The position numbers and the translations under genes are program-made. A DNA stretch of 64,000 nucleotides from Urophycis tenuis (lineage: Eukaryota; Chordata; Actinopteri; Gadiformes; Phycidae), in contig JAXIVH010000005.1 in assembly GCA_036785325.1 (NCBI GenBank), positions 8,490,383-8,554,382 of the forward strand, written 5' to 3'. Numbering within the stretch: position 1 is the stretch's first letter; every line of letters begins with the position of its first letter. Positions 25,385-64,000 of this stretch are shown piece after piece. The notes beneath the pieces are model-generated. The model did no database searches and had not been told where the DNA came from. It worked only from the letters and a program-made list of their open reading frames with translations.

Positions 25385-26138
25385 ACATCTAACTTTTCTA
25401 CATAAACAGGAGACATTCAATAAGTAAACAATTTCTTCCAATGCAGGTAATAAATATTTTTTTCCACTTAGCATATTGATACAAACTGACAACAGTCTAC
25501 TGTACACCGCGCTATCCTCGTCTCTCTTGAAAAGCCTTTTGATTTCCTCGGGTTGAAGCTATGAAAACAGAACCTGTGGATTTAAGGCAGTGAGTGTACA
25601 TGTCGACGAGAGTCAGACTTTTTGAGATCGTTTCTGTAAAATTGGGACTCTTAAATCGCCAAAGTCCTTTGTTTTTAAAAGTACAGCTTTCATTTTCTAA
25701 AAAATATATAAATTCATTTCTCTCACTCTGGATGGACAAAGAGCTCACAGACAAACACACATCAAACTCCCACGTTTGGACAACTGCAGTTTCCATACAG
25801 ATACAAATACACATAGTTCACTATTCCTTTAGCTAAGGTGACACTGGCATCTACCCAACTGAGTGTTCTTTTCTGTCAACATTGCCTGCAGGCCTCTTGC
25901 ACACAGTCACTGCTGACACCAATGGCACTATTCCCATTAAACTCCTCTTGCACAGCCCGTAATAGCGGAGGACATGCACCACATTAAATATATAGCATTT
26001 CAGCCCCCTTTCCCCTGCTCCGCCTCTCTCCACCTGACCGTAAGACTTTTAAGATGCCACGGTGGTTTGCGTGACGTCTAGCAGAGAACAGTGGGGGAAA
26101 GTGAAGCCGTTATAACAGCCGAATAAATAAAATCACTG

Positions 26139-26338
26139 NNNNNNNNNNNNNNNNNNNNNNNNNNNNNNNNNNNNNNNNNNNNNNNNNNNNNNNNNNNNNN
26201 NNNNNNNNNNNNNNNNNNNNNNNNNNNNNNNNNNNNNNNNNNNNNNNNNNNNNNNNNNNNNNNNNNNNNNNNNNNNNNNNNNNNNNNNNNNNNNNNNNNN
26301 NNNNNNNNNNNNNNNNNNNNNNNNNNNNNNNNNNNNNN
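26139..26338. other. Assembly gap (200 N)
   Basis: Exactly 200 N bases, the usual fixed-size placeholder for a gap of unknown length. It lies in the presumed pias1 3' UTR or downstream flank. No reading frame of any gene called here crosses it. Confidence 0.99.
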
Positions 26339-28147
26339 GAACGGAGGTCCACCAAAGTCCGCCAAAGAGATTCTTCTTTTTGCGTTTTTTTTTTTTCCGT
26401 CTTTGTCCCAAGTGTGCACGTGAGCAGCAGCACCGCCAAGTGTGCACGCGAGCAGGCGCCCCGTTTCTTTTGGTCAACTAGCCCGCAGGCCCCGCCCCCC
26501 TGACCCCCCCCTCCCCCCCCAGGCTGAGGCTGACAGCCATAAATACAGACAGGAAGCGACGCCACTGTCCGTTTCCTGTCCCGTCCCCGGACGACCCCCG
26601 CGACACGCCTCGCGCTGCCTCGCCACGATGCGTGCAGGACACGGAGGAAGGGCTGAACGGGGAAGGAGACGCCGTGGCACGAGTGTCCGGCCGCACTCAG
26701 AGTGAGCCTCCTTCAGGGATGGCGTCTGATGTCTTTTTTTTGGCATTGTGTAAACCCCCCCCCCCCCCCCTCCCACCCACCCACCCACCCACCCACCCCA
26801 CAGTCATCCCCACCACTCTCCTGCTGCTGCAAAACAAAAAGATGGCGTGACACTCAAGAGTGAATAAAATGTTCCAAACTCTTAAACGCGCTTCACTGGT
26901 ACACGAGGACACGCTGTTCAAGTGACCGAGACTTCATAAGGGGAGGGGGAAGACACGGCACGCAAGTCAACGAGGAGAAACAAGCAACAACAAAAAAGAA
27001 AAGGATCCGTGTGTGTTTGTGTGTGCGCACTCCAGATAGACAGCATCGTGTGGTAGGAGTCTTCAGGGGAATGCATATTGTAACGTTGACAATATCGTAC
27101 ATAATTTAAAAAGTAATAAAATTATGAGTACATGAATAAACAGTACAGTCGGGCTGCAGGGCCACCGGGCGCACAAACCAGGGGAAAATAAAGAACCCCC
27201 CCCCCCCCCCACCTCAAATCTCAATTCATAACAGTAACAAAGAGAAATAAAGCAGAAGGTTTCGTGGAGAACTTTACAGGAGAACCGGGCAGAACCGAGG
27301 GGGGAACAGAGAGAGAGAGAGAGAGCAGAAGCATCCGCACACGTGTAGAATAACTTACAGTCTGCGTTGAGGATCAAAGTAAGTCACTACACGCCAACGA
27401 AAAAGTCTCTTAATGAATGTACAAAAGTAATGGAGGAAAATAGATTTGTATTCTCTGTACACGCCCTCCTCCCATCCCTCCCCCCCGCCAGCTACTAACA
27501 AAAATTTAAAAAAAGAAACGTCCTCTTTTTAGTAGTTTTTTGTGACTTTAGCTTGTGGGCGTGGCGTGGCGGGGGGTGTGGCAGGGGGGCGGGGCTCTGT
27601 GGCGGTGGCGCTACAGCGGTGACCTGGGGGCTTCTGGCGCCTCCAGGACACGGCTTCCTTCATTACCACGCTGAGGTCGCTGTTTTGAGGTCAGTTTGCC
27701 GACGGAGCCAATTAACCGACTCCACCGTCTTTGTTCTCCAGTTCCAGTGGGTGAACTCTCTCCCCCTTCTCCCCCCCCGCCCTCCCCCCCCCCCCCCCAC
27801 CCCCACACACACACACACACACACACAGGCTCCGCCCCCACCAGGCCTGCGTCAGGGGCGGGGGTGGGCGGGTCCCTCCTGACGACCGCCGCGCCGTCCC
27901 TCTGTCTTCACTAAACAACCCTGTGTGTCGATTGGCCGCCGGCCCGGCGATGGGAGGTCTCTGAGGCCCACCCCCCCTCCCCCACCTGCCCCGCGGTGCT
28001 CGGCCTACGTCCAATCACCAATCAGCAGCACGACAATGACACGGGAGACATGGCGGCGCCGTAGGTGGGGGAAGGCGGGTGGTGGTGTGGGGGGGGGGGG
28101 GGCGTGTGTGGGGGAGTCAGTCCTCCTCCGCCCCGGCGCTACGCCAG

Positions 28148-55701
<27,554 letters not shown>

Positions 55702-56928
55702 CTGGAGTGGGGGGGGGGGGGGGGGGACAGAGAGGGGAGGGGCAGCGCTCAGTCGGTCTGTTAGGCAGGGAGGCGGGGATCAGAGAGATCTCACAGGTGT
55801 CTTTTTGTTTGTCGCTGGGCGGACCGGCCCAAACTTAACCGTGCTGTAAGCTGTATATTTTCATCTGTAAAAAAAAAAAATCGACCGGCCAAGCATCGCC
55901 TTGATGCCAACGCCTCCCACAGGCGATCCACCCATGGGCAGGCTGCCGGCAGGTGTTCACGGTGGGCCCCGACAGGAGCTGTCAGTGTTCCCCGCTCCGC
56001 AGATCCTCTGTGGTCTGATCCACAGAGAGGGGCCTCTTAACGCTGAGACAAAAACACAACACAGGGTGGCGGTGACCGCCGATGCACGCGTTCACCTGGT
56101 TGTCCCTGGCATATTCAAATGACACGCTGTCATTGGATTTGATGGGATGCATCAAGGCACGGCGCTGACCTCTGCTGCTCTACAAAACAAGAGTTGTACA
56201 GGAGTTTGGATCTGACGTGAAGTTCTCTCTGAACACAGTTTCTGGAGGCAATTGATTCTCAATGGTATATTCAATATTCCAACTCCACTGACGCCGGTCT
56301 GTCCATGTTTCCCCCTCCACGTCTCCCAACAACCGAATCAATGGAATGCTCATCTTTTCTCGTCTGAACTGCGTACGCATTCATATTCATCGGGTCAACG
56401 ATCAATGTGGGGATTTGAGAGAGAGAGAGCGAGAGAGAGAGAGCGCAGGAGAAGATGAATGTGGAATACGGCAGATTAAGCAGATGTTGCACGTGCGAGT
56501 CGTTCATAAGACACTGGGGAGGGGGGAGTTCAAGTTCACAGGGAAACGGCATCCCGCACCTTCACCGACGTTGGGCGCGTGACAAACAGCATATAAGAAC
56601 TCTATGCTTCCCTGGTTTTCAAATGACAGGATATAAAAAAAATGGGAGGGCATAGCCAAACCATGTGTCCTGCCACCATGCTCTTTAATGACAGAGGGGC
56701 TGGAACACGCTGTGGTCCAGTCGGCCTCACACTGCTCACCACACATGGCCCCCCTCCTCTCTATCTGTCAGTCATCCTTATCTCTCCCTCTCTCTCTCTC
56801 TCTGGTCATTCTCCATCTCTCTCTATCCCACCCCCACCCTCCCATGTCTCTCTACCGCATTCCCTCCATCTCTCTCTGTCACTCCCTCCATATCTTCTTC
56901 CATTCCCTTGCTCACTCGCTCGCTTCCC

Positions 56929-56976
<48 letters not shown>

Positions 56977-57120
56977 ACCCCTAGCTCTCTCTCTCCCTCT
57001 CTCCCCCTCGCTCTGTCTCCATCCCACACACATGGAGCCCAGAAGAAAACAACACAGCTCATACATGTCCACACATACGTCCCGTGGCGGGCTGGTGTGC
57101 CAATAGGTCTATCACAACGT

Positions 57121-57153
<33 letters not shown>

Positions 57154-57260
57154 ATAAGGCGAATGGAATCTCAGATAGTGCTCAAACACCTATCAGTGGT
57201 TTATCGCCTGGGACCGACCCTGGGCAGGGTTTTGGCTTGTGTGTATATCTCAGTGTGTAT

Positions 57261-57308
<48 letters not shown>

Positions 57309-57497
57309 ACGGCTAAAGGGAGGGGCACGCTAAACCACAGCTGTACACACAGTCCCAGACAGTCCTGAGTGGATGTTTCTGTAAATGCTGCCCTGACAGC
57401 AGCCACTGTTTACTGTACAAACATGGCGCCTTGTGTAGACTGACAACATACATACAGAGCAGACAGGCGAACACACACAAACACACACACACGCACG

Positions 57498-57572
<75 letters not shown>

Positions 57573-57911
57573 GCACACACAAACAGAAACACACAAACCC
57601 AAATGCAAACAAACACACACACACTCAAAGAGACACACACACACCACCAAATGCAAACAAACACACACACGCACACACGCACATGCACACACGAAACATC
57701 AACATGCACAAAAACACACACACACACACACACATAAGCAAACACACGTACAAATCGTCTGATGAATACCAAAAAAGAAACGATCTGAATCGCTGAAACA
57801 CAACCCAAGAAACATCAAAAACACTGACACCAGTGTCACATCTTCCCAAGGGGTAGATATGAAAAGCTGTGTGTATTAAACACCCATACTAAAAGGTCTT
57901 CAGGTGGGACC

Positions 57912-57971
<60 letters not shown>

Positions 57972-57988
57972 TGTGTGAGTGTGTGTGG

Positions 57989-58019
57989 GGGGTGGGGGGG
58001 GGGGGGGGGGGGGGGGGGG
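57989..58019. repeat. (GT)n running into a ~27-base G run
   Basis: A (GT)n tract (57912-57988) passes directly into GGGG(G)n with a single T. Runs like this are error-prone, so the length should not be trusted. In pias1 intron 1 or upstream flank. Confidence 0.85.
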
Positions 58020-59047
58020 CAGCAGCCATCTGGGCTGCAAGCTGCTGCTGCCGCCCAGGCCAGCAGTGGCACGGCCACAGACACCGGCACACACATCACG
58101 GCTCTCGTGGACGGCACGGGGAACGCACACGGGCGGACCCACGGCACACCGGGGCCTGAGGTCTGGCATCGGCGTCGACGTGTCACCGCGGAGCGATCGG
58201 GATCGCCTAACATTCCCCGTGCATTGCGGTGGACGGGAGCAAAAAGGGCGAGAAGGAAACGCACTCTGGTATTATGGTTCTATATATATCTGACCGAGAA
58301 ATTCACCTGCTGGCGACAGAAAAGACCAGTTCGATGAAATATGCATGAGGTGGAGCGGTGGGGGTTGGGAGGGAAACAAAAAAGCAAAAGCATAATAATG
58401 ATAGGGGCCGCCCTCTTACACACACACGCAGACACGCACACACACACACACACACACACAAGGACACGCACACAGATACACACACACACACATACACAGA
58501 CGCAGACACGCACACAGATACACACATGCACACACACACATGCACACACGCACGCACACCTTCAACCAGAGCAAACACAGAAACATTATATTTGCATATA
58601 CACACAAACACTGGCCCACATGAAAGCACATTCCCAAAGTCACACACCTAAACACACACTACACACACACACACACACAGTCTTCTACGCCCATGAATGC
58701 GCGCAAACACAAAGGCTCAGCCATCCACCACATTGCAGATGTGTTGCATTCCAGTGGACCAAGGAGGAGGAAGAGGAGAAAAAACACACACACAAAGGAA
58801 AAGAAAACCAACAGAAAGATAACAGAAGAAGAATCTGGACAAACACTCACTCTGACCAGACGGAAAAGGCGTAGCCTGTGGCATGGAGCCCTGACAGGAG
58901 ATGAGCACACAGACAAGGCAGGGACAGTACAGATGAACAGGCACGCGACAACATATAGGAATTGGAATAAATAAACTAGAAAATGGAATTCCACGCCAGG
59001 GATTACTTGTGCATAGAAACGCCCGTAACCATTGAGATACATGTAGT

Positions 59048-59116
59048 TGAGGCGGGGATCGAACCGCCAACCCTCGGGTTGTGGAAACACACTCTGCCCA
59101 CTGAGCCATGCCACCC
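59048..59116 (-). mobile_element. SINE head (tRNA-like), truncated
   Basis: On the - strand it reads GGCATGGCTCAGTGGGCAGA and later GGTTCGATCCC, the two internal Pol III boxes. The first half is tRNA-like, but no standard anticodon arm or acceptor stem closes, so it is a SINE fragment rather than a tRNA gene. Confidence 0.6.
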
Positions 59117-61275
59117 GGATGACCGCCGGGGGGGAATTAGCGGAGTCAAAGGTTAACGATGGGAAGCTAGGCTCAATGTTATCTCTATGGGAGTTGTTTG
59201 CATTTTTACTCGCAAATATCTCAGAAAATATTAAGTTTACAAAAATTAAAAATACATAGCACAGCTATACGGAAGTAGACCTTTGCAATACAGCCCCCAG
59301 TAATTGCAGACATTTGGTGGGAAGAAGAATAATATGACGAAAAGCGATATCTAGATTGTGCATTCCGATGCACAATAATAATAATAAGATTTGATTTGCT
59401 TGGCACCCAACGACGCTTTACAAGTACACATAAAAACACAAGAAGAAACTTCCCTCATCATCTTCCCCTCTAAACCACATTACCATTGCATTTCTCTATT
59501 GACCAGGAGCCCGCTCCTCTCGTAGGGGAGCTGGCAGCGCAATGTGTGCCATCCCACGCTGAGAGAGAGAGGGAGAAACCGGCTCTGAGCACAGCGCTTC
59601 CCTGCGTAGAGCCACGGGCGCGTTTACAAAGAGTCCACGCTTCATCTCTTGACAGCCACCGAGGCCCCCTCACTGTTGTTAAGAGTCACATCTCACATTC
59701 AACACGGCTGTTCGGCCACAGCCCCGTCCACACAAGAATGCTGTAGAATTGCCGGAACATGGTTTTCGTTCCGGTAGGTAGTTAATGTTCTCACGCGTCG
59801 TTCCGCCTTTTGAGCTGAATGCTGACGTTCACAACCGCAGATATGTCGTCTCATGCTGGGAACTTGGCGGAACGGATTTTGCCACCACTTTGATAACGGC
59901 TCCTGTTCACACCCCTATGCCGTTACGTTTCCTGCACGGGCAGCATGTTTGAAAGGGGGGGCCGACGTGTTCTTACTAGGGTCGGGGCAATATCCAGTCT
60001 TTCTCATTTGTGATCATCTTGCCTGCTCCATCGAGTAAGAAAGAATTCCACCGGAAACTTTGTACCATGCTTTTCATCAATATTTACATCCCTAAGCTGT
60101 GTGCATAGATCGACCATAATGCCATAAAGGTAGGGCTAATTTGGCATAAAAACTAAACAGGGAAATTGATCTGGCATTCAATTAGGCATTTAAAGTCAGC
60201 AAATCGAATTCAATGTACACTAAAAGGTTATTCATTAATGTTGCCCTTATTCTCTGACACATGTCACATGCATCCAGCACGCAGCGCGTATCGGAGAATA
60301 AAGAGAGTCTTCAAAACGCAATCACATCTTGTCCGCGATAAAATGTTAGTAATTCACAGTAGGTCGCAGTTTGCTTATTTGGTTTGAAAACGAAGGGATG
60401 CCGGACAGCTAGCTCACACAGAGTGATAGCGTTAACTAGATTGCTGCCATTTTAGGACCCTGACTATCCGAGACTCGAATGAGAGCAGAACAGAATTTAA
60501 GATGCGCTTAAAAACGAGGGAAATGTTTTGTAATGGGGTTGATCTGGATGCAGTCATGACTTTATACAACAGTTTCGAAACAAGGGCAGTAGTCTTTATT
60601 TCGAGCACAATTTGGTGTGTTCCATAGTTGAGGAAGGTCATGGTACTGCCCGGTGCCTACACTATGATTGGGTGGTTTCTGGTTTTACCGGTATGGTGCG
60701 GTGTGCAAACATGCTGTGAGACTGGTCTCATGACAACAAATTAAAATGTAGTCTGGCTAATTAAAATTTGGCATTGACGTCAGCAGCGCTTCTTCCACGC
60801 AAGGCGTAACTTGCATTGCATTCGAAATATGCAACATAAATCATAATAATGTTTGTTTAGAAAGGGAGCTACGCAGTCAAAGTATGCACTGTATGGATTG
60901 TGACGTGGGAAAGACCACGTGGGTTAGCCTGTCTAATATTCTGGTATGGTACACCACGCGGTACAGGACTCAAGGTACGGTATCGAAAGTACACGACAGA
61001 GTATGAGTGACTGCGCCATTCTATCTTTATTTTATTAAACAAAAAAAATTATAGCAAATATCCTTAGCCAAGCCCGGAGGCAGTGGACTGATGAACATCA
61101 AAGTGCAAGATTAAATATTATTTAAAAAAGGTTCCACCCAATAATTACATTTGTTTTAGGGCTAAAGAGAACACGTAACAAAGAAGTCAAAGGCAGATTA
61201 ACTCCATTAGTGAGTAAACAAAGAAAAATATAAATAAAAGAATTCCAATTTATGATTTAAAAAAACGCTCAGAAT

Positions 61276-62400
61276 TAGGGCTGAACGATTAATTGCATTT
61301 GCGATGATATGACAAAACACGATTTTGTAATCGCAACGTGCACGATTACAAGGTGGTCACGTAACGCGAATGAAAGAGTGGAGAACTCGGCTGCAACGGC
61401 CTCTGGCTTGACAGAACAGTCAGAAACTTACCTAGCTGAGCCTTTAGTCACTAAGAGGAACAGCACTTCAGTCGTGTGGAACTATTTTGGTTTCAACAAA
61501 GAAGATGCTGCGCAGCGTCAGGTGCAGAGCATGCCGTGCTCACGTCGCTACTTCATGAGGTAACACTACCAACTTGTTCCAGCACTTGAAAAAATACCAC
61601 AAATCAACATATGACAGTTGTATGGCCAAAATGCCGAGCACCAGCGCGCCAGACAAGCCAAATACATCAAGACAGGGATCACTGACCGATTTGAGTGTTA
61701 CTCCGTATGAACGTATTTCAAAGCGGCACGGGGAAATCACTCGTTCAATAACTGAGTTCATAGGCAAAGATTTGATGCCTCTCAGCACAGTGACCAAGCC
61801 TGGGTTCATGGCACTGATAAATACACTTGATAAACAGTACAGTATCCCCTCCCATACATACTTCAGCCAGACTGCCATACCGGAGCTGTTTCTTATTTCT
61901 TATTTATAACTTTATTTGACTTTACTAACTATTTTCAAAGTAGTAGAGCAAATTCTATGTTTCAGTTGTGTGAAATGTTACTGACTTGGGAGCAGTAAGA
62001 TACATAATTTTTAATGATTTTTTTCTTAAGACTGTACATTTTGCACAGTGTTTACAAAGTGCATGCTGTTGTTTAAATTACTTAAATGCACAGTGGCAAA
62101 GCCACAGATGTTTATGTAATAAACAGTTAAATAAACATGTCAGAAATGTTAATTTCAAGTCATGCAACTTTTTATTTCATTCTAACAAATAGGCCCAGCC
62201 TATGGAAAAGAACATTTTACACTAAATGTATCTAATATTGTGCTGGTCGTTTTAAATCATTCATTATGTTTTATTGGGGGAAAAAAAGGAAAATAAATAA
62301 ATAAATAAATAAATAAAAATCGCATATTAAATCGCAATTGCAATATTGAGCGGGGAAAAATTGCAATTAGATTATTTTCCCATATTTTCGTTCAGCCCTA
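61276..62400 (+). mobile_element. hAT element remnant encoding a broken BED finger
   Basis: TIRs TAGGGCTGAACGA and its inverse bound 1125 bp. Inside, broken + strand frames (61309-61563, 61574-61909) read VTKRNSTSVVWNYFGFNKED and then MFQHLKKYHKSTYD, the shape of a BED-type zinc finger at the N-terminus of hAT/ZBED transposases; the first zinc-ligand pair is not intact. The catalytic region is absent. Flanking octamers (CTCAGAAT, CTAATAAT) match at 5 of 8 bases, so the copy is old. An (AAAT)n run lies at about 62291-62318. Confidence 0.75.
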
Positions 62401-63857
62401 CTAATAATAACAAAAAAAATACAAAACTACCGACACGTAAACTCCTGCACATGTGAACTAGATACGTTGTGAGGCTTCGACTGGGACCTTTGTGCTGTCA
62501 CAATATCTCCAGATGTTGAGAGGAGCCTCTCGCTGGGCACACACGGACAGAAAGGGAATGCATGAGCATTTACTTTCCACCCCTCCAGCGTGTTGCTGGA
62601 GATTGACTTCCCCTGTCCACTCCTCTTGTTGCCTGCACCGGCTCCACCGGCTTCAAAAAGGCGAAGAGGTCCTCTAGTGTGGATTTCTTGGCTGGAGGAG
62701 AGTTATTGTTTTCATCCCTTAGTAGCAGGAGGTTGACAGGCCGTCTTCACTCAGAGCTCGGTGCTCCTTCATCTGCCTCGCGGTTCTGAAGGAGAGCAGG
62801 GCAACAGCGTATGAGGCGGCCCGTAGGAGCCGCTCAAAAGAGACACACGTCAACAAAGTGCAAAGAGCGATCGTCTAAAGTTTGGATATGATGGTATTTA
62901 AGCGGATTAGCTCCAGATTGTCCAAACTCCAGTTTTGTGAATGCTTGTCGCTTCTCAAACAGGGCTATTCAGGACCGCTAGCTCTGAGCTGTTTGCTCTT
63001 TTTTGATGCGGTCGCTAGTCAACACTCAAAAGCAAAAATCGGTTTTGAAGATAAAGGCTACACAATACGAAAAAAAAAAAAAAAAGAGTAACCCAAACAC
63101 GCCGCAAAGCAGCGAGGAACAACAGCAAGCAGAAACCCTGTGATGGTCACATCAGTGAGAAAGTGCAGTTCTGAGGCCGTGCCTATGTTACATTTATACT
63201 AATCGGCATCCTTAACTCCTATATTTAAACACATTTAGTGCCACTGCTAATACATTTAGGTCTATTCGATTAATCCCTCACGCGTTTTGTTCCTGATCTT
63301 TATCGAGCACGGTAGGCTAGCTGGTTGAAATCACCTGTCCATTTTGTGGCTGGAGGCTTTGCCTTCCAGCTCTCTCTCAGCATGGCCCGGTTGAGGGAGG
63401 CTTTGGAAGTGTGGGTCCAGAGCTGTGCTCACCAGCTGGACTTCTTCATAAATCTTGCGAGAATAACTCATGCGGAGGTCTCGGGAGGATGGTGGTCTTC
63501 ATGCTCCCCGTGGTGGGATACTCATCCTGGGCCTGACGGTTTATATGGGGGGACGGGGGGCGGGAAAGTCTACTTTTTTTTTTTTCACCCGCAATGTCTA
63601 GGCTGGGCCTGACCAATACTGGATTTTAGGGGCCGATGATTTGTGGTATCCCAGAGGTAGGAGCAGCTCCTTGGGATTTGCTGCCTGCCCTCTGGCCATG
63701 CTTCGGGCCACAGCAACATCGCTTTACAACCGTGACCAAAATGAACCAATTACCTGCATGGGGAGGAGCTACAAACCTTCACGCAGAGCATGATGTGAAA
63801 CTGCATTTAGAAGTTCAACCCCCACCATGGAGGATGTAGGAAGAGGTTTAAGAAGAA

Positions 63858-64000
63858 TTTCCATTTAGCAGACGCTTTTGCCCAAGGTGATTTACAATCA
63901 GTACATTTGTGGGGTTCAGTGTCTTCCTCAATGTCTTCCTGCAACATGTGGACAGCTGGAGGTGGGGATCGAACTGCCAACCCTCTGGTTAGTGGATGAC
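63858..64000 (-). mobile_element. tRNA-derived SINE, cut by the window end
   Basis: The tail module (CATTTAGCAGACGCTTTTGC on the + strand), the GGGGTTC body and the box B region GGGGATCGAACTGCCAACCC appear in that order, so the element is on the - strand and its 5' end lies beyond 64000. Confidence 0.75.

Larger units (their letters stand above)
55702..64000. other. pias1 intron 1 or upstream flank
   Basis: A search by eye for a first coding exon (Met-Ala-Asp-Ser-type, phase 0 donor, - strand) found none, so intron 1 probably runs past 64000. The stretch holds CT and CA arrays, a G run, a SINE head, the hAT remnant and the terminal SINE. Open frames such as 63325-63612 have no recognisable domain. 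Confidence 0.5.

Noticed and set aside
63325..63612. + strand frame of 95 residues
   Set aside because: No recognisable domain, ends in a homopolymer tract and lies beside SINE sequence.

Overview
The window comes from a vertebrate nuclear genome, almost certainly a teleost fish. Its genes are split into many short exons with GT-AG introns and encode vertebrate chromatin, SUMO and receptor proteins. The introns are packed with (CA/GT)n, (GA)n and (CCT)n microsatellites, tRNA-derived SINEs carrying the 3' module common in fish, hAT-type and TTAA-flanked MITEs, and an L2/CR1-like LINE fragment. A 200-base N gap lies at 26139-26338.

Layout: (1) 1-9.7 kb has no gene I can name, only repeats, one SINE and two weak candidate coding exons on the + strand. 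(2) 9.8-22.03 kb holds the complete morf4l1 (MRG15) gene on the - strand. Twelve coding exons join in phase into a 324-residue protein, with a poly(A) signal at 9786-9791 and a CRE plus E-box promoter at 22003-22026. (3) 23.58-24.70 kb holds a single-exon class A GPCR of the relaxin-3 receptor (RXFP3/RXFP4) group on the - strand, with one missing base before TM6. (4) 25.4-64 kb is pias1 on the - strand. Twelve coding exons, numbered 2-13, are placed to the base from 55701 down to 28148. The short first coding exon was not found and probably lies beyond the window. The last coding exon carries one extra base.

The three genes act separately. MORF4L1 reads H3K36 methylation and scaffolds NuA4/Sin3 complexes. 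The receptor is a plasma-membrane peptide receptor. PIAS1 is a nuclear SUMO E3 ligase. All three share one transcriptional orientation, but nothing in the sequence suggests co-regulation.

I found no undescribed multi-gene system. The most useful observations are the two single-base frame breaks, a GC splice donor in morf4l1, a tandem triplication that copied a morf4l1 splice donor into its own intron, a MITE nested in a SINE, a non-autonomous hAT element with a perfect 8-bp target duplication, and an 0.88-kb foldback.
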